Shown: positions 25,460-36,072, counted from the first letter of the stretch. The stretch: 64,000 bases of DNA from Rhodanobacter sp. 7MK24 (GCF_014842995.1 NZ_JACYXL010000002.1:1-64000), one strand, 5' to 3'. The notes: a model not told the origin generated them from the letters alone. Made by a program: numbers and translations.

Positions 25460-26158
25460 TCAGCCGGACAGGACGGCGCGCGACGGCAGCGACCAGTCGA
25501 CAGGCGCCTGCCCTTGCGTCTCGAGGTAACGGTTGGCGGCGGAGAAATGCCCGCAGCCGAGGAAGCCGCGATGCGCCGACAGCGGTGAGGGATGCACGCT
25601 TTTCAGCACGCAGTGCTTGCGCGTGTCGACGAGCTGGCCCTTGCGCTGGGCGTAGCTGCCCCAGAGCATGAACACGATGCCTTCGCGCTCGCGGTTGAGC
25701 GCGTCGATGGCTGCATCGGTGAACCCTTCCCAGCCCTTGCCCTGGTGCGAAGCGGCCAGACCGCGCTCCACCGTGAGCACTGCGTTGAGCAGCAGCACGC
25801 CACGGTCCGCCCAGGGTATGAGGCAGCCGTGATCAGGAGAACCGATGCCGAGGTCGCGGTCGATTTCCTTGAAGATGTTCACCAGCGACGGCGGCGTCTG
25901 CACGCCCGGGCGCACCGAGAAGCACAGGCCGTGCGCCTGCCCGGGGCCGTGGTACGGATCCTGCCCGAGGATCACCACACGCACCGCGTCGAACGGCGTG
26001 TGGTCGAACGCGGCGAAGATCTCCGCGCCCGGCGGATAGATCGCCTTGCCTGCATGCTTCTCGGCACGCAGGAATTCAGCCAGCGCCTGCATGTCGGGCC
26101 GCTGCAGGTACGCACCGATGCGCGCCTTCCACGAAGGTTCCAGCCGCACCTCGCTCAT
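25460..26158 (-). CDS. ung: Uracil-DNA glycosylase
   Basis: This 232-residue family 1 UNG removes uracil from DNA. It shows the water-activating loop GQDPYHG (65-71, D67), the uracil-binding region AHGLCFSV and the DNA-intercalating loop [10 protein letters not shown] (189-198). Its ATG overlaps the stop of the upstream response-regulator gene by four bases (TCAT at 26155-26158). Length and motifs are standard. Confidence 0.96.
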   Translation of the reverse strand: MSEVRLEPSWKARIGAYLQRPDMQALAEFLRAEKHAGKAIYPPGAEIFAAFDHTPFDAVRVVILGQDPYHGPGQAHGLCFSVRPGVQTPPSLVNIFKEIDRDLGIGSPDHGCLIPWADRGVLLLNAVLTVERGLAASHQGKGWEGFTDAAIDALNREREGIVFMLWGSYAQRKGQLVDTRKHCVLKSVHPSPLSAHRGFLGCGHFSAANRYLETQGQAPVDWSLPSRAVLSG

Positions 26159-26997
26159 GCAGAGGCACCACGCTGGCGCAGGTGTCGCGCCACGCGCAGT
26201 TGGAACAGCAGCTTGGTGACCAGCAGCTTTTCGTCCACCGGCTTCTCTACCAGGTCGTTGGCGCCGGCCTTGATGAGCGCAGCCTGGTTGGCCGGGTTCT
26301 CGTCACCCGTCATCACCAGCACCGGCAGCTTGCCCTTGCCGTAGCCGAAATGGTTGCGGATGCGCTCCAGCAGGTCGCCGCCGGTGAGTTCCCCCTTCAG
26401 GCTCACGTCGGTCAGCACCACGTCGGCACCTACCTCGCCGCGCACCCTGGCGGTTTCCAGCATGGCCAGCGCGTCTTCCACGCTGACCACGTGGCGCACG
26501 GTAAGGCCGTACTTCTCCAGCATGCGGCGGGTGGCCAGCGCCACCACGCGGCTGTCCTCCACGTACAGCACTTCACCTTCCGCGCTGCCTTCGGGGCATA
26601 CGTAGCCACGGATGAATTCGGCCAGCGCCTGGAAGCCCAGCGACTTGTCGAAATAGTCGGTGACGTCCTCGCCCAGCGTGCGGCGATGCAGACGGTCGTC
26701 CACGTCGCCGGAAACCACCATGATGGGAACGTAGGTCTGCGGCGCGGATTCGCGCACGAAGCGCGCCAGTTCCAGGCCATCCATGTCGGGCATGCGCAGC
26801 GCGATGGTGATGAAGTCGAACACGCCTTCGCTGAGCAGCTGCTGCGCCTCGCCGCCGCTGGCGCAACCCACCACTTCTACGCCGGGCAGCTCGGCCGTCA
26901 GCACGCGGGCGATCATCTGCCGCACCATGCGGGAACCGTCGACTACCAGCACGCGTGGCGCCGTGCCTACCGAACGGTTGCTGATGTTCGTTTTCAT
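26155..26997 (-). CDS. Response regulator with two receiver domains, the first degenerate
   Basis: This 280-residue protein consists of two tandem REC domains and no output domain. In the first (about 15-130) the phosphorylation site is lost: [12 protein letters not shown] has Ala66 where Asp is expected, and the acidic pair is reduced to VVDGS. The second (141-270) keeps YVEDS, the phosphoacceptor D197 (VVLTDVSL) and K252. It may act by protein contacts, with the first domain as a pseudo-receiver. ATG 26997 lies behind an AG-rich stretch. The gene is coupled to ung, with no kinase nearby. Confidence 0.85.
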   Translation of the reverse strand: MKTNISNRSVGTAPRVLVVDGSRMVRQMIARVLTAELPGVEVVGCASGGEAQQLLSEGVFDFITIALRMPDMDGLELARFVRESAPQTYVPIMVVSGDVDDRLHRRTLGEDVTDYFDKSLGFQALAEFIRGYVCPEGSAEGEVLYVEDSRVVALATRRMLEKYGLTVRHVVSVEDALAMLETARVRGEVGADVVLTDVSLKGELTGGDLLERIRNHFGYGKGKLPVLVMTGDENPANQAALIKAGANDLVEKPVDEKLLVTKLLFQLRVARHLRQRGASA

Positions 26998-27013
26998 GCC
27001 TGCCCCTTTCCCC

Positions 27014-27973
27014 TCAGGCCGCCCTGCGCAACTGCCACGCGCTGACCAGTCGCGCACCCAACCAGCCCAGCGCCGCGGCCGCCGGCGGCACCGCCAGCAG
27101 CAGCCACAACGGCAGGCCGCTGATATGCAGCTTGCCATCATAGGCCTGACTCAGCCGTGCGACAGGACCGTCCAGCGCGAATTCGATCGCCAACGCAAGC
27201 AATCCGGCCAGGATGCCGCTGAACAGGCCGTACCAGATGCCGGCATAAAGATACGGCCGGCGCACGAAAGCGCCGCTGGCGCCCACCAGCAGCAGTACAC
27301 CGATCTCCTCGCTGCGGCTGGCGATGTCCACCCGTACCGTGTTGCCCACCACCAGCAGGGCGGCCAGCGCCAGCATCAAGGCAAGCGCGAGCACCACACG
27401 ATTGCCGACGCCGAGCAGCGCGTCCAGCCGCTGCCGCCAGGCACCACTGTCCTGCACCTGGGCCACGCTGCGCAGATCGCGCAGGTCGCCGGCCAACCGT
27501 TCCACAGCAAGCGCATCGAGGCCAGGCTTGGGCTGCACCATCAACACAAAGGGCAGCGGATTCTGGTCCAGCGCATCGAGCGCACCGGAAAAGCCCTGCA
27601 GCTTCGCCAGTTCATCCAGGCCCTGCTGCGGCGTCTTGACCGTCACCGCCGCCACGTCGGAACGGTCGCCAACCTGCTTCGCCAACAGTCGCGCCTGCGA
27701 CTCGCCCTGATCCGGCTGCAGGAACACGTTGATCGCCTGGTCCTGGCCCAGTGCCTGGCCCATCTGTTGCACATTGCCCAGCAGCAGGTAGAACGCCAAC
27801 GGCAAAGCCAATGCCAGGCCCATCACCGCGATGGTGAGCAGGCTGCCGAGCGGGCGCGCGGCGAGCCGGCGCAAGCTGTCGGCGGCGCTCCAGCCGTGGT
27901 GTTCGCGCCAGCTGGACACGCTGCGGGTGCGGCTCGGTTCGTTGCGCGGGTGTGCGGCGGCATCCGTGTTCAC
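27014..27973 (-). CDS. ftsX: Cell-division ABC transporter permease FtsX
   Basis: This 319-residue inner-membrane protein has the FtsX layout: a cytoplasmic N-terminus, TM1 near 42-65 (GSLLTIAVMGLALALPLAF), a periplasmic domain of about 130 residues, and three C-terminal TM helices. SRSEEIGVLLLVGAS is the conserved cytoplasmic segment between TM2 and TM3. With FtsE it controls septal peptidoglycan hydrolases in division. Its start overlaps ftsE by four bases (27970-27973). Confidence 0.92.
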   Translation of the reverse strand: MNTDAAAHPRNEPSRTRSVSSWREHHGWSAADSLRRLAARPLGSLLTIAVMGLALALPLAFYLLLGNVQQMGQALGQDQAINVFLQPDQGESQARLLAKQVGDRSDVAAVTVKTPQQGLDELAKLQGFSGALDALDQNPLPFVLMVQPKPGLDALAVERLAGDLRDLRSVAQVQDSGAWRQRLDALLGVGNRVVLALALMLALAALLVVGNTVRVDIASRSEEIGVLLLVGASGAFVRRPYLYAGIWYGLFSGILAGLLALAIEFALDGPVARLSQAYDGKLHISGLPLWLLLAVPPAAAALGWLGARLVSAWQLRRAA

Positions 27974-28647
27974 AGCACCTCCTCGGCGGCCAGGTCGGCC
28001 ACCAGCCGGCCGTGGTCGAGCACCACCACGCGCTTGCGCATGCGCTTGATCAGCGGCAGGTCGTGACTGGCGATCAGCACCGTAGTGCCCACCTGCTGAA
28101 ATTCGGCAAACAGGCCCATGATTTCCAGCGCCAGCTGCGGATCGAGGTTGCCGGTGGGCTCATCGGCGATCAGCAGGGAGGGACGGCCCACGATGGCGCG
28201 CGCGATGCCCACCCGCTGCTGCTCGCCGGTGGACAACGTGGCGGGCAACTGGCGCTCGTAGGAAAGCAGGCCCACTTTCTCCAGCGCAGCGCGCACGCGG
28301 CGGCCGCGCTCCTGCCGCGCGAGGCCGGCGATGGTCAGCGGCAGCTCGACGTTGGCGAATACCGTGCGATCCATCAGCAGGCGATGGTTCTGGAACACCA
28401 TGCCGATGCGTTGGCGCAGCCTGGGAATGCCGCGGCCGCGCACCTTGGCAAGGTTCTGTCCGTCCACCGAGATCGTGCCGTGGCTGGGACGCTCGATCAC
28501 GCCCAGCAGCTTGAGCAGGGTGCTCTTGCCCGCACCGGAGTGGCCGGTGACGAAGGCCATTTCGCCCGTAGGCACGGTGAAGGAAAGCTGCGAGAGCGCC
28601 TCGTGGCCGCCCGCGTAATGCTTGCTCACCTGGTCGAACTGGATCAC
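27970..28647 (-). CDS. ftsE: Cell-division ATP-binding protein FtsE
   Basis: This 225-residue ABC ATPase has Walker A GHSGAGKS (35-42), signature LSTGEQQR (139-146) and Walker B LLIADEP (159-165). It is the ATPase partner of FtsX, encoded immediately downstream with overlap. The signature is LSTGE rather than LSGGE, a small departure seen in some FtsE proteins. Start is ATG 28647. Confidence 0.94.
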   Translation of the reverse strand: MIQFDQVSKHYAGGHEALSQLSFTVPTGEMAFVTGHSGAGKSTLLKLLGVIERPSHGTISVDGQNLAKVRGRGIPRLRQRIGMVFQNHRLLMDRTVFANVELPLTIAGLARQERGRRVRAALEKVGLLSYERQLPATLSTGEQQRVGIARAIVGRPSLLIADEPTGNLDPQLALEIMGLFAEFQQVGTTVLIASHDLPLIKRMRKRVVVLDHGRLVADLAAEEVL

Positions 28648-28761
28648 CGCGCATCCCCGCCGCCTGTCGTAACAGCAACAAGGATAAGGGATGCGGCACG
28701 CCAGGTCGCCTCACGCGCACAAATGCAGCCGTCGCCGGTTCAGCCCCGGCGACGTGCGCGA

Positions 28762-30468
28762 TCAGCGGCCGGTGAACAACCGGGTCAACCGGCGGAACAA
28801 GCTGGGTTTGTTCGGGTGTGCGGGCTCGGCGGTGGTCGCGGCCACCTGGCGCGAGGGGCGGCCGCCATCTGCTGCATTCTGTTCGCGCGGCGGGCGGCGT
28901 TCCCCGCGTGCCGGCCGGCTGCCTTCGCCCGGCGCCGACTGCTGATTGCCGGACATGGCGCTGGCCCCCACCTCCCCGCCCTCACGACGCCGGTTGCGGC
29001 CACCCCGACGACGGCGACGCTTGTGCTCGCCCTCCCCGGCCACGGCAGCCTCGTTCGCCACCGGCGCGGCAGGCACGGCAGCTTCGGGGGTCGTGGTTTC
29101 GGCGCGTGGCGCACGCGGCGGTCGCGAATCGTGCGGGCGGCCTTCGCGCGGCCCGCGCTCGCCGCCGCGTCCGCCGCTGCGGCGCGAGCGGCCATCCTTC
29201 TTGTCGTCATGCCGTGGCTCGACGCGATCGCCGAACGCGGCGCTGTCGGCGGCGGCATTCGCGGCGAAATCGGCATCGATCTCGCGCGGCTTCGGCATCA
29301 CCAGCAGCTCGGGTTCGATGGCTGCCACCGGAATGGTCTGGCCGATGTAGGTCTCGATGTCCGGCAAGCTCATCGCGTAGAGGTCGCAGGCGAAGCTGAT
29401 CGCGTCACCCTCCGCACCCAGCCGCGCGGTACGGCCGATGCGGTGCACATAATCTTCGGCATCCTGCGGCAGGTCGTAGTTGAAGACATGGCTGACCGCC
29501 GGGATGTGCAGGCCGCGTGCGGCTACGTCGGTGGCGACCAGGATGTCGAGCTGGCCGTCCTGGAAACGCTGCAGCAGCTTCTGGCGCTTGAGCTGCGGCA
29601 CGTCGCCGGAGATCGCGCCGACGCGGCAGCCGTGCCGCTTCACGCGGTCGGTGACGCGCTCGGCGGCGGCCTTGGTGTTGACGAAGATGATGCTGCGCTT
29701 GGGCTGGTGCCTGTCGATCAGGTTGAGCAGCAATGGCAGCTTCTCTTCCTTGGCCGGGAAGTACACGACCTGGCGCACCTTGTCGGCGGTGACGTTGTCG
29801 CTCTCCACCACCAGCTTCTCGGCGTTGTGCATGTGCTCGTAGGCCAACTCCAGCACGCGGTGGCTGAGCGTGGCGGAGAACAGCAGCACCTGGCGCTGCT
29901 CGCGCGCCGGCAGGCGGCGGAAAATGAACCGTACGTCCTTGATGAAGCCGAGGTCGAACATGCGGTCGGCCTCGTCGATCACCATCACTTCGACGCCGTT
30001 GAAGCCGAATACCTGCTGCTTGTAGTAATCGAGCAGGCGACCCGGCGTCGCGATAATGATGTCGCAGCCCTCATGCAGCTGCTGGCGCTGCTTGTCGTAG
30101 TCGACGCCACCGTAGATCAGTGCGGTGCGCAGGCCGGTGTGACGGCCGATCGCTTTGGCATCCTTCTCGATCTGGATGGCCAGCTCGCGGGTGGGCGCGA
30201 TCACCAGCGCACGCGGATCGCTGTCCTTGCGCTCTGCCACGGCAGGCGTGGTGAGCAGGCGGTTCATCAGCGCGACCAGGAAAGCGCAGGTCTTGCCGGT
30301 GCCGGTCTGCGCCTGGCCGGCGACGTCGCGACCGGTCAGCGCCACCGGCAGGGTCAGCTCCTGGATCGGCGTGCAGCGGGTGAAGCCGGCGTCGGCCAGG
30401 CCTTGCTGCAACAGGGGATGGAGTTCGAAATTGGCGAAAAAGGTATCAGTGAGTACGGTTTGCGACAT
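28762..30468 (-). CDS. rhlB: DEAD-box RNA helicase RhlB-like
   Basis: This 568-residue helicase has a Q motif (TRCTPIQ, 31-37), AQTGTGKT (53-60), PTRELA, a DEAD box in [16 protein letters not shown], and HRIGRTAR in the second RecA domain. The last 170 residues are Arg/Gly/Pro-rich and disordered, suited to RNA or RNase E contacts. This architecture matches Xanthomonas RhlB, which lies divergent from trxA-rho in that group as here. The start at ATG 30468 ([11 protein letters not shown]) is conserved, although no clear ribosome-binding site precedes it. Confidence 0.9.
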   Translation of the reverse strand: MSQTVLTDTFFANFELHPLLQQGLADAGFTRCTPIQELTLPVALTGRDVAGQAQTGTGKTCAFLVALMNRLLTTPAVAERKDSDPRALVIAPTRELAIQIEKDAKAIGRHTGLRTALIYGGVDYDKQRQQLHEGCDIIIATPGRLLDYYKQQVFGFNGVEVMVIDEADRMFDLGFIKDVRFIFRRLPAREQRQVLLFSATLSHRVLELAYEHMHNAEKLVVESDNVTADKVRQVVYFPAKEEKLPLLLNLIDRHQPKRSIIFVNTKAAAERVTDRVKRHGCRVGAISGDVPQLKRQKLLQRFQDGQLDILVATDVAARGLHIPAVSHVFNYDLPQDAEDYVHRIGRTARLGAEGDAISFACDLYAMSLPDIETYIGQTIPVAAIEPELLVMPKPREIDADFAANAAADSAAFGDRVEPRHDDKKDGRSRRSGGRGGERGPREGRPHDSRPPRAPRAETTTPEAAVPAAPVANEAAVAGEGEHKRRRRRGGRNRRREGGEVGASAMSGNQQSAPGEGSRPARGERRPPREQNAADGGRPSRQVAATTAEPAHPNKPSLFRRLTRLFTGR

Positions 30469-30871
30469 GGAATGGAAAGCCGATAGGGTGCGGGCACAGG
30501 CATGGGCCGGCCCGGCTCCGGTCGCAGGAGGCGCGTGCGGAGCGGTGGGATGTGCGGCGCGTGGCAATGCGCGGCGCCGGGTCATTGGGCGCAACCGGCA
30601 GTCCCGCTGGCATAGGCGAAAGGACTCGGCAAACCCTGAGCCCGCATTTGTTCCGGAAGCGGTTGAGTCGCCTCGCCTATGTCAACGGAACCGTCCGTTG
30701 CCGCCCTTGAATCGCTTGAATCGCGCCCCGAGTTACGTTGCAATGAGGCACCGGGCCGCTATGGCCAAGCCCCTTTTCCCGGTTCGACCCGCGCTTCTTG
30801 GGCGCCCCAGTGTAGCCGATGCAGGCCGCGCGGTCGCCGAACCTCCCTCCCTCCCTCTTTCGGAGATCCCG
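30469..30871. other. Divergent intergenic region rhlB-trxA
   Basis: This 400-base gap separates the divergent rhlB and trxA genes and must hold both promoters. No gene is credible here. Long frames across it are only the upstream extension of trxA and antisense frames. No riboswitch-like structure could be recognised by eye. Confidence 0.5.
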
Positions 30872-31198
30872 GTGAGCGACCTGATTACCCATGTGAGCGA
30901 CGACGCCTTCGAACAGGAAGTGCTGCAGTCCGATACCCCTGTGCTGCTGGACTTCTGGGCCGAGTGGTGCGGTCCGTGCAAGGCCATCGCACCCATCCTC
31001 GACGAGCTGGCCGGCCAGTACCAGGGCAAGCTGCGCGTCGTGAAACTCAATATCGACCACAACCAGAAGACGCCCCGCACCTATGGCGTTCGCGGCATTC
31101 CCACCCTGATGGTATTCAAGAACGGCAAGGTCGAGGCCACCCAGATCGGCGCCGTGAGCAAGGGCCAGCTGGCCCAGATGATCGACAAGGCGATCTGA
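30872..31198 (+). CDS. trxA: Thioredoxin 1
   Basis: This 108-residue thioredoxin has the redox site CGPC (33-36) in [17 protein letters not shown], the buried cis-Pro (GIPTLMVFK) and the normal fold length. It reduces cytoplasmic disulfides and feeds ribonucleotide reductase and peroxidases. The start is GTG 30872, with GGAG six bases upstream. The trxA-rho order is conserved in gammaproteobacteria. Confidence 0.96.
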   Translation: MSDLITHVSDDAFEQEVLQSDTPVLLDFWAEWCGPCKAIAPILDELAGQYQGKLRVVKLNIDHNQKTPRTYGVRGIPTLMVFKNGKVEATQIGAVSKGQLAQMIDKAI

Positions 31199-31375
31199 TC
31201 GCCACTTTAGCCATTCGCCGCAGCCATTCGCCGCGCGCAGCGCTTTACGGCCACGCGCGGCGGGTGCTAGATTGCTTCTGCGTCCGTCGGGATCTCCCTG
31301 ATCCCCCTGCGCCCTACTTGGCGCGACGCACATCCTTCCCTCCTGTTTCTCAACGGCGCCCCGTGAGGTTTGCCC

Positions 31376-33088
31376 GTGTCCGATACCGATAGCACCATCC
31401 CGAACGACGCCGGCGGCGCCGAGAATCCGCCCGAGTCGCGTCCGCGCGCACCACGCCGCCAGCCCCGCGGCGCCAAGCCTGCCGGCGAAGCGCCAGCTGC
31501 GAGCACCGGCGCGCCGCCGTCCGAGCCTCCCGCTCCGGCGCCTGCTCCAGCGCCTGCCCCGGCCCCTGTCGCCACACCCAGCGAGTCCACCGGGACCGAG
31601 GCGCGTGAGCAGGGCCAGCCGCAGAACCCGCAGCAGCAGGGCCAGAACAACGGCAACAACCGCAATGACCGCGAGGGTCGCGGCCGCCGGCGCCGCCACG
31701 AACGCAACCAGCAGCGCCCGCAGCAGGGCGGCAGTGGTGGCGGCGGCAACAACAATCCGCGCTACAACAACCCGCATGGCCTGCCGGTGGACGACGACAA
31801 CGCCGACCCGGGCGCCGACGACCGCCTGATCAACCTCACCGAGCTGAAGCGCATGAAGGCGCCGCAGCTCATTGCCTACGCCGAGTCGCTGGGCATCCGT
31901 GAGGGCGTGGCGCGCGCGCGCCGCCAGGACGTGATCTTCTCCATCCTCAAGGCGCACGCCCGCTCCGGCGGCGGCATCTGGGCGGAAGGCGTGCTGGAGA
32001 TCCTGCAGGACGGCTTCGGCTTCCTGCGCTCGGCCGACGAGAGCTACCTGGCCGGCCCCGACGACATCTACGTCAGCCCCAGCCAGATCCGCCGCTTCAA
32101 CCTGCGCAACGGCGACTACATCACCGGACGCGTGCGCCATCCCAAGGAAGGCGAGCGCTACTTCGCGATGCTGCGCGTGGACGACATCAACGGCGACCCG
32201 CCGGAAGCGTCCAAGAACAAGATGCTGTTCGAGAACCTCACCCCGCTGTTCCCGCGCAAGGCGTTCAAGCTGGAGCGCGGCAACGGTTCGAGCGAGGACA
32301 TCACCGGCCGCATCCTCGACCTGGTCGCACCGATCGGGCGCGGCCAGCGCGGCCTGATCGTCTCGCAGCCGAAGTCCGGCAAGACGATGATGCTGCAGAA
32401 CATCGCGCAGGCGATCCAGTACAACCATCCCGACGCCCACCTCATCATCCTGCTGGTGGACGAGCGCCCGGAGGAAGTGACCGAAATCGCCCGCACCGTG
32501 CGCGCCGAAGTCATCAGCTCCACCTTCGACGAGCCGGCCGTGCGCCACGTGCAGGTCGCCGAGATGGTGATCGAGCGCGCCAAGCGCCTGGTCGAGCACA
32601 AGCGCGATGTGGTGATCCTGCTCGACTCGATCACCCGCCTTGCCCGCGCCTACAACACCGTGGTGCCCAGCTCCGGCAAGGTGCTCACCGGCGGCGTGGA
32701 CGCCAACGCGCTGCAGCGCCCCAAGCGCTTCTTCGGCGCCGCGCGCAACGTGGAGGAAGGCGGCAGCCTCACCATCATCGCCACCGCGCTGATCGACACC
32801 GGCAGCAAGATGGACGAGGTGATCTACGAGGAGTTCAAGGGCACCGGCAACATGGAAGTGCACCTGTCCCGCCGCATCTCCGAGAAGCGCGTGTATCCGG
32901 CCATCGACATCAACCGCTCCGGCACCCGCCGCGAGGACCTGCTGATCGAGCCGGACATGCTGGCCAAGATCTGGATCCTGCGCAAACTGCTGCATCCGAT
33001 GGACGAGCTGGCCGCGATGGAGTTCATGCTCGACAAGATGAAGAACACCAAGTCCAACGACGAGTTCTTCAATTCGATGAAGCGCTGA
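31376..33088 (+). CDS. rho: Transcription termination factor Rho, with long N-terminal extension
   Basis: This 570-residue hexameric RNA helicase/ATPase is about 150 residues longer than E. coli Rho. The first 150 residues are low-complexity: Pro/Ala-rich, then Gly/Asn/Arg/Gln-rich. The normal Rho N-domain follows ([15 protein letters not shown]), then the RNA-binding OSB domain ([12 protein letters not shown]), the P-loop QPKSGKT (331-337), [15 protein letters not shown] and the C-terminal [16 protein letters not shown] 31376 is preceded by GAGG at seven bases. Disordered N-extensions in other bacterial Rho proteins modify RNA binding or phase separation. Confidence 0.95.
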   Translation: MSDTDSTIPNDAGGAENPPESRPRAPRRQPRGAKPAGEAPAASTGAPPSEPPAPAPAPAPAPAPVATPSESTGTEAREQGQPQNPQQQGQNNGNNRNDREGRGRRRRHERNQQRPQQGGSGGGGNNNPRYNNPHGLPVDDDNADPGADDRLINLTELKRMKAPQLIAYAESLGIREGVARARRQDVIFSILKAHARSGGGIWAEGVLEILQDGFGFLRSADESYLAGPDDIYVSPSQIRRFNLRNGDYITGRVRHPKEGERYFAMLRVDDINGDPPEASKNKMLFENLTPLFPRKAFKLERGNGSSEDITGRILDLVAPIGRGQRGLIVSQPKSGKTMMLQNIAQAIQYNHPDAHLIILLVDERPEEVTEIARTVRAEVISSTFDEPAVRHVQVAEMVIERAKRLVEHKRDVVILLDSITRLARAYNTVVPSSGKVLTGGVDANALQRPKRFFGAARNVEEGGSLTIIATALIDTGSKMDEVIYEEFKGTGNMEVHLSRRISEKRVYPAIDINRSGTRREDLLIEPDMLAKIWILRKLLHPMDELAAMEFMLDKMKNTKSNDEFFNSMKR

Positions 33089-33114
33089 TCGGCTTCGGTT
33101 GACCCGCTTCGATG

Positions 33115-33150
33115 GAACAGGCCGGCACACATGCCGGCCTGTTCGTTTCT
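33115..33150 (+). terminator. Rho-gene intrinsic terminator
   Basis: GAACAGGCCGGCA (33115-33127) pairs perfectly with TGCCGGCCTGTTC (33132-33144) around CACA. GTTTC follows, lying 27 bases after the rho stop. The T-tract is weak, but the 13-bp GC stem is strong. Confidence 0.75.
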
Positions 33151-33226
33151 GCGGCCGCCCACGCGTCGCAGTGAGGCATTTGTCGTGTGCTAACGTGGCC
33201 CGACCCAACCCTCCCAAGGCGACGGC

Positions 33227-34312
33227 ATGCGACAGTTTCAGCGGTTCCTGCTGCGTGTTGTGTTGCTTACGTGTGCCGGTACGGTTGTTCCAGCTGCATC
33301 TGCCACCGACACCCCGCCGTACACCCATACCGGCACGCTCCAAGGCGCCCCTTATCGCATTGACGTCCCTGCGGACTGGAACGGCAACCTGGTCATGCTG
33401 ATGCACGGCTACGTGCCGGCAGGGGCGCCACGGGCGACGCCGATGAAGCCGGCCGACGAAACGGCCATCTTCCTCAAGCAAGGCTATGCGGTCGCGCAAA
33501 GCGCCTACGCGTCGCAGGGATGGGCGGTGGGCGATGCCATCGCCGACAACGAGCGGCTTCGCCAATTCGTCGAGCACAGCATTGGACGCCCGCACCACAC
33601 GTACCTGGTAGGTTTTTCGCTGGGCGCCCTCGAAGGGGCCGCCAGCCTCGAACGCCATCCGCACACCTATGCGGGCGCACTGTTCATGTGCGGCGCGACG
33701 GTCTCTACCCCCGAACTGATTTCGCGCGGCTCGCTGACGCCGCTGGTTGCCTTTGATGCGCTGATTCCCGGTGTGCTGCCGGACCTGGCCGCCCCGGGCT
33801 CACCCGCGTTCGTACCGCCCACGGTATTCGCGCAGGCGCTGAAAGCGCATCCGGAACAGGCCGCCATCCTGGAGCAGCGCCTGCAAGAGACTCCCGAGTC
33901 GCTGCCCACGCTATCGCTCTACTACATGGTGTTGCGCGAACTGGAACGGCGTGCCGGCGGCATGCCCGTGGACAACCGCAAGACCGTCTATCAGGTTTTT
34001 GGCGACGACATTGCTTTCAACCGGCGCGTACACCGCTACGCCGCGTCGCCCGCGGCGCTGGCCTATGCCCGCCGCAATGTCACCCTCACCGGCCGGATCG
34101 ATACACCGGTGGTGATGGAGTGGAACGCCTTCGATCAAACGATTCCCGCGCGGCTCCATGCCGTCTACCCGGATCAGGTGCGCGCAGCGGGCAACGGCAG
34201 ATTGTTGACCGTACTCGCACCTGTCGGGCAAGGGCACTGTGCCTTCAGCGATGCGCAGATCGGCACCGCGTTTGACGCCTTGCTGTCCAAGGTGGCGACC
34301 TCGGCGCACTGA
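33227..34312 (+). CDS. Secreted alpha/beta hydrolase
   Basis: This 361-residue protein has a signal peptide (cleavage near ASA at 26-28). It has an alpha/beta-hydrolase core with oxyanion region VMLMHGYVP and nucleophile elbow VGFSLGAL (GxSxG). A late acid and the His in VGQGHCAF complete the likely triad. It is probably periplasmic or extracellular. The substrate is unknown; the fold suits esterases and peptidases. It stands alone behind the rho terminator. Confidence 0.85.
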   Translation: MRQFQRFLLRVVLLTCAGTVVPAASATDTPPYTHTGTLQGAPYRIDVPADWNGNLVMLMHGYVPAGAPRATPMKPADETAIFLKQGYAVAQSAYASQGWAVGDAIADNERLRQFVEHSIGRPHHTYLVGFSLGALEGAASLERHPHTYAGALFMCGATVSTPELISRGSLTPLVAFDALIPGVLPDLAAPGSPAFVPPTVFAQALKAHPEQAAILEQRLQETPESLPTLSLYYMVLRELERRAGGMPVDNRKTVYQVFGDDIAFNRRVHRYAASPAALAYARRNVTLTGRIDTPVVMEWNAFDQTIPARLHAVYPDQVRAAGNGRLLTVLAPVGQGHCAFSDAQIGTAFDALLSKVATSAH

Positions 34313-34497
34313 CTGCCGCGGTCGTCGAAGGCCGTGCCGAGGCCGTGCGGTATCTGCTCGACCACGGCGCCGACGCCTGTGCAGACAATCGACTCATTCG
34401 CAAACCCGGCGCCACGCTTGCCAGTATCGGCCGCCGCCGGCACCTGCCCAACGCGCTGGTGCAACGCCTGACTTTCCCTGCTTCTGACGCCCACTGA
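34309..34497 (+). pseudogene. Ankyrin-repeat fragment
   Basis: A 62-codon frame overlapping the hydrolase stop reads AVVEGRAEAVRYLLDHGADA, a canonical ankyrin repeat, followed by a degenerate tail that ends at TGA 34497. It has no start codon and only one full repeat, so it is the tail of a lost ankyrin gene. Deletion probably joined it to the hydrolase. It lies directly before a repeat copy that may be an insertion-sequence end. Confidence 0.6.
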
Positions 34498-34501
34498 CGC
34501 C

Positions 34502-34587
34502 GTGTATTTGGAGCCATAAATCGGCCGCACGCTGAAAGCATAATTTGACCGCGACCGTTCTTTTAGTTGCGACTCAACATCAGCACG
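34502..34587. repeat. 86-bp repeat, copy A
   Basis: This copy aligns without gaps to 36048-36133 with about 14 differences by eye. Both contain GAAAGCATAATTTGACCGC and a CATAAATyGGCC block. Within each copy CATAAATTGGCCG-like and CATAATTTGACCG-like units recur about 25 bases apart. Such multi-repeat ends are typical of IS21-like or Tn7/Mu-like insertion sequences, but no transposase remains. The two copies are 1,546 bases apart and flank a pseudouridine synthase gene. Confidence 0.65.
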
Positions 34588-34896
34588 GTTCGATCTTGCC
34601 GCGCCGATTCAGCGGAGACGATCCCGACCTCCATGCCGAGCAGGGAAGTGTTTATGGCAGCGCGAACGCAGGTCACCCGCGCGGACGCAGCGGAATCGAT
34701 CGCGGCCGCGTTGCAGCGATAGACGGGCAATGCCGGACCGAACCTGCGAAGGATGCGCAACCCATGACCGGGCTCGGGGCAAGGACGCCTCTCCCGTTGC
34801 CGAAATTCCCTCGGGTTGTAGTTGCCTGCGATCTTCGCCCTGCGCATCGACGACTTTCCGGCCGTTACACTGCGTGCCCGCTCCTTGGCCATTCCC

Positions 34897-35634
34897 ATGT
34901 CCGCTCCGGTCCGACTCAACCATCGTGTCTCCGAGCTGTTCGGCTTCTCGCGCGCCGAAGCCGAGCAATTCATCCAGAACGGCTGGGTGTCGGTGGACGG
35001 GCAGGTGATCGAAGCGCCGCAGCACAAGGTAACCGTCGAACGTGTCGAACTTGATCCCGACGCCCGCCTGGAAGCGATAGAGCCGGCCACGATCCTGCTG
35101 CACAAGCCATCGGGCATCGACGCCATCTACGGCGACAAGTCCGCCAGCACACTGGTGACACCGGCGACACGCTGGGCCGACGACCCCAGCGGTGAACGTC
35201 TGCTGCGGCGCCATTTTCACCGTTTGACATCGCCGGTGCCGATCGACGCCGAAGCCAGTGGCCTGATGGTGCTGACCCAGGACGGCCGGGTATGGCGCCG
35301 CCTGACCGAGGACGCCGCCTTGATCGAGCACGAGTACGTCGTCGAAATCAGCGGCGAGATCGCGCCCGACGGTTTGCGCCGACTCAGCCACGGCCTCAGT
35401 TTCAACGGTCGCGCGCTGCCGCCGTGCAAGGTCAGTTGGCAGAACGAGACCCGGCTGCGCTTCGCGATCAAGGGCGTGCAAGGCGGTCAACTGCGCGACA
35501 TGTGCAGGCAGGTCGGGCTGGGCGTCGTGTCGATCCGCCGATTGCGCATCGGCAGGATCGCGTTGGGCAAAGGTCCGAACGGCGCGATGCCGCCGGGGAT
35601 CTGGCGCTATTTGCCGGCGGGTGAGAAATTCTGA
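34897..35634 (+). CDS. 16S/23S rRNA pseudouridine synthase (RsuA/RluB/RluF family)
   Basis: This 245-residue protein has an N-terminal S4 RNA-binding domain (NHRVSELFGFSRAEAEQFI, 5-60). The catalytic domain contains PIDAEASGLMVLTQDG, the equivalent of GRLDxxSxGL, with the catalytic Asp kept. It converts a uridine in rRNA to pseudouridine; RluF-like is most likely from the order of motifs. ATG 34897 is chosen because the protein then starts just before the S4 domain. It is flanked by copies of an 86-bp repeat. Confidence 0.85.
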   Translation: MSAPVRLNHRVSELFGFSRAEAEQFIQNGWVSVDGQVIEAPQHKVTVERVELDPDARLEAIEPATILLHKPSGIDAIYGDKSASTLVTPATRWADDPSGERLLRRHFHRLTSPVPIDAEASGLMVLTQDGRVWRRLTEDAALIEHEYVVEISGEIAPDGLRRLSHGLSFNGRALPPCKVSWQNETRLRFAIKGVQGGQLRDMCRQVGLGVVSIRRLRIGRIALGKGPNGAMPPGIWRYLPAGEKF

Positions 35635-36018
35635 AGCCGGGACGCATCGGCGCTTCTCATCGGGTTCCAGTCTTGCCCTGTCGCCTCGCGGCCCTGCTGC
35701 CGATCACGGCGGGCTGCCCCAAAGGTGACGACACCTTCAATCGGCAGCACGGCCGCCGACGGTGACCAGCCTTACTGGCAATGCCGGTCAGTCGTGGTAC
35801 CGAACGCGACAGTTGGCTGGTTTTCGCAACTCCGGTCATTGCCAGCATCCGCACCATTTCTCGCCTGAGCGCACATAGCGAGGCAACGGATGGTCGAGCT
35901 GCACCTGAAGCAGCGGGGGCCAAGCTAGCTGACTCAAGCCCATGAATGAAAGAAGACCAGGTCAGCAAGGTTCTGCGGCCACTTCATGATCAATGCTTCG
36001 TCACAAATTCGCCGTCTT

Positions 36019-36072
36019 GGCCAATTTATGGTCAAGCCCACAACCCTGTGTGCTTGGAACCATAAATTGGCC
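36019..36072. repeat. Perfect 13-bp inverted repeat
   Basis: GGCCAATTTATGG (36019-36031) and CCATAAATTGGCC (36060-36072) are exact complements, 28 bases apart. The right arm is the first unit of repeat copy B. Together they resemble two inward-facing ends of an insertion sequence left after internal deletion. Confidence 0.8.

Noticed and set aside
27952-30486. 844-codon plus-strand frame across ftsX/ftsE and rhlB
   Set aside because: It is opposite strong genes, rich in His and Ala, and contains no domain.
30677-33664. 995-codon open frame on the minus strand opposite rho
   Set aside because: It runs antisense to rho and trxA. Its repetitive His/Gln/Arg/Asp composition is the mirror of GC-rich codons, so it is a shadow frame.
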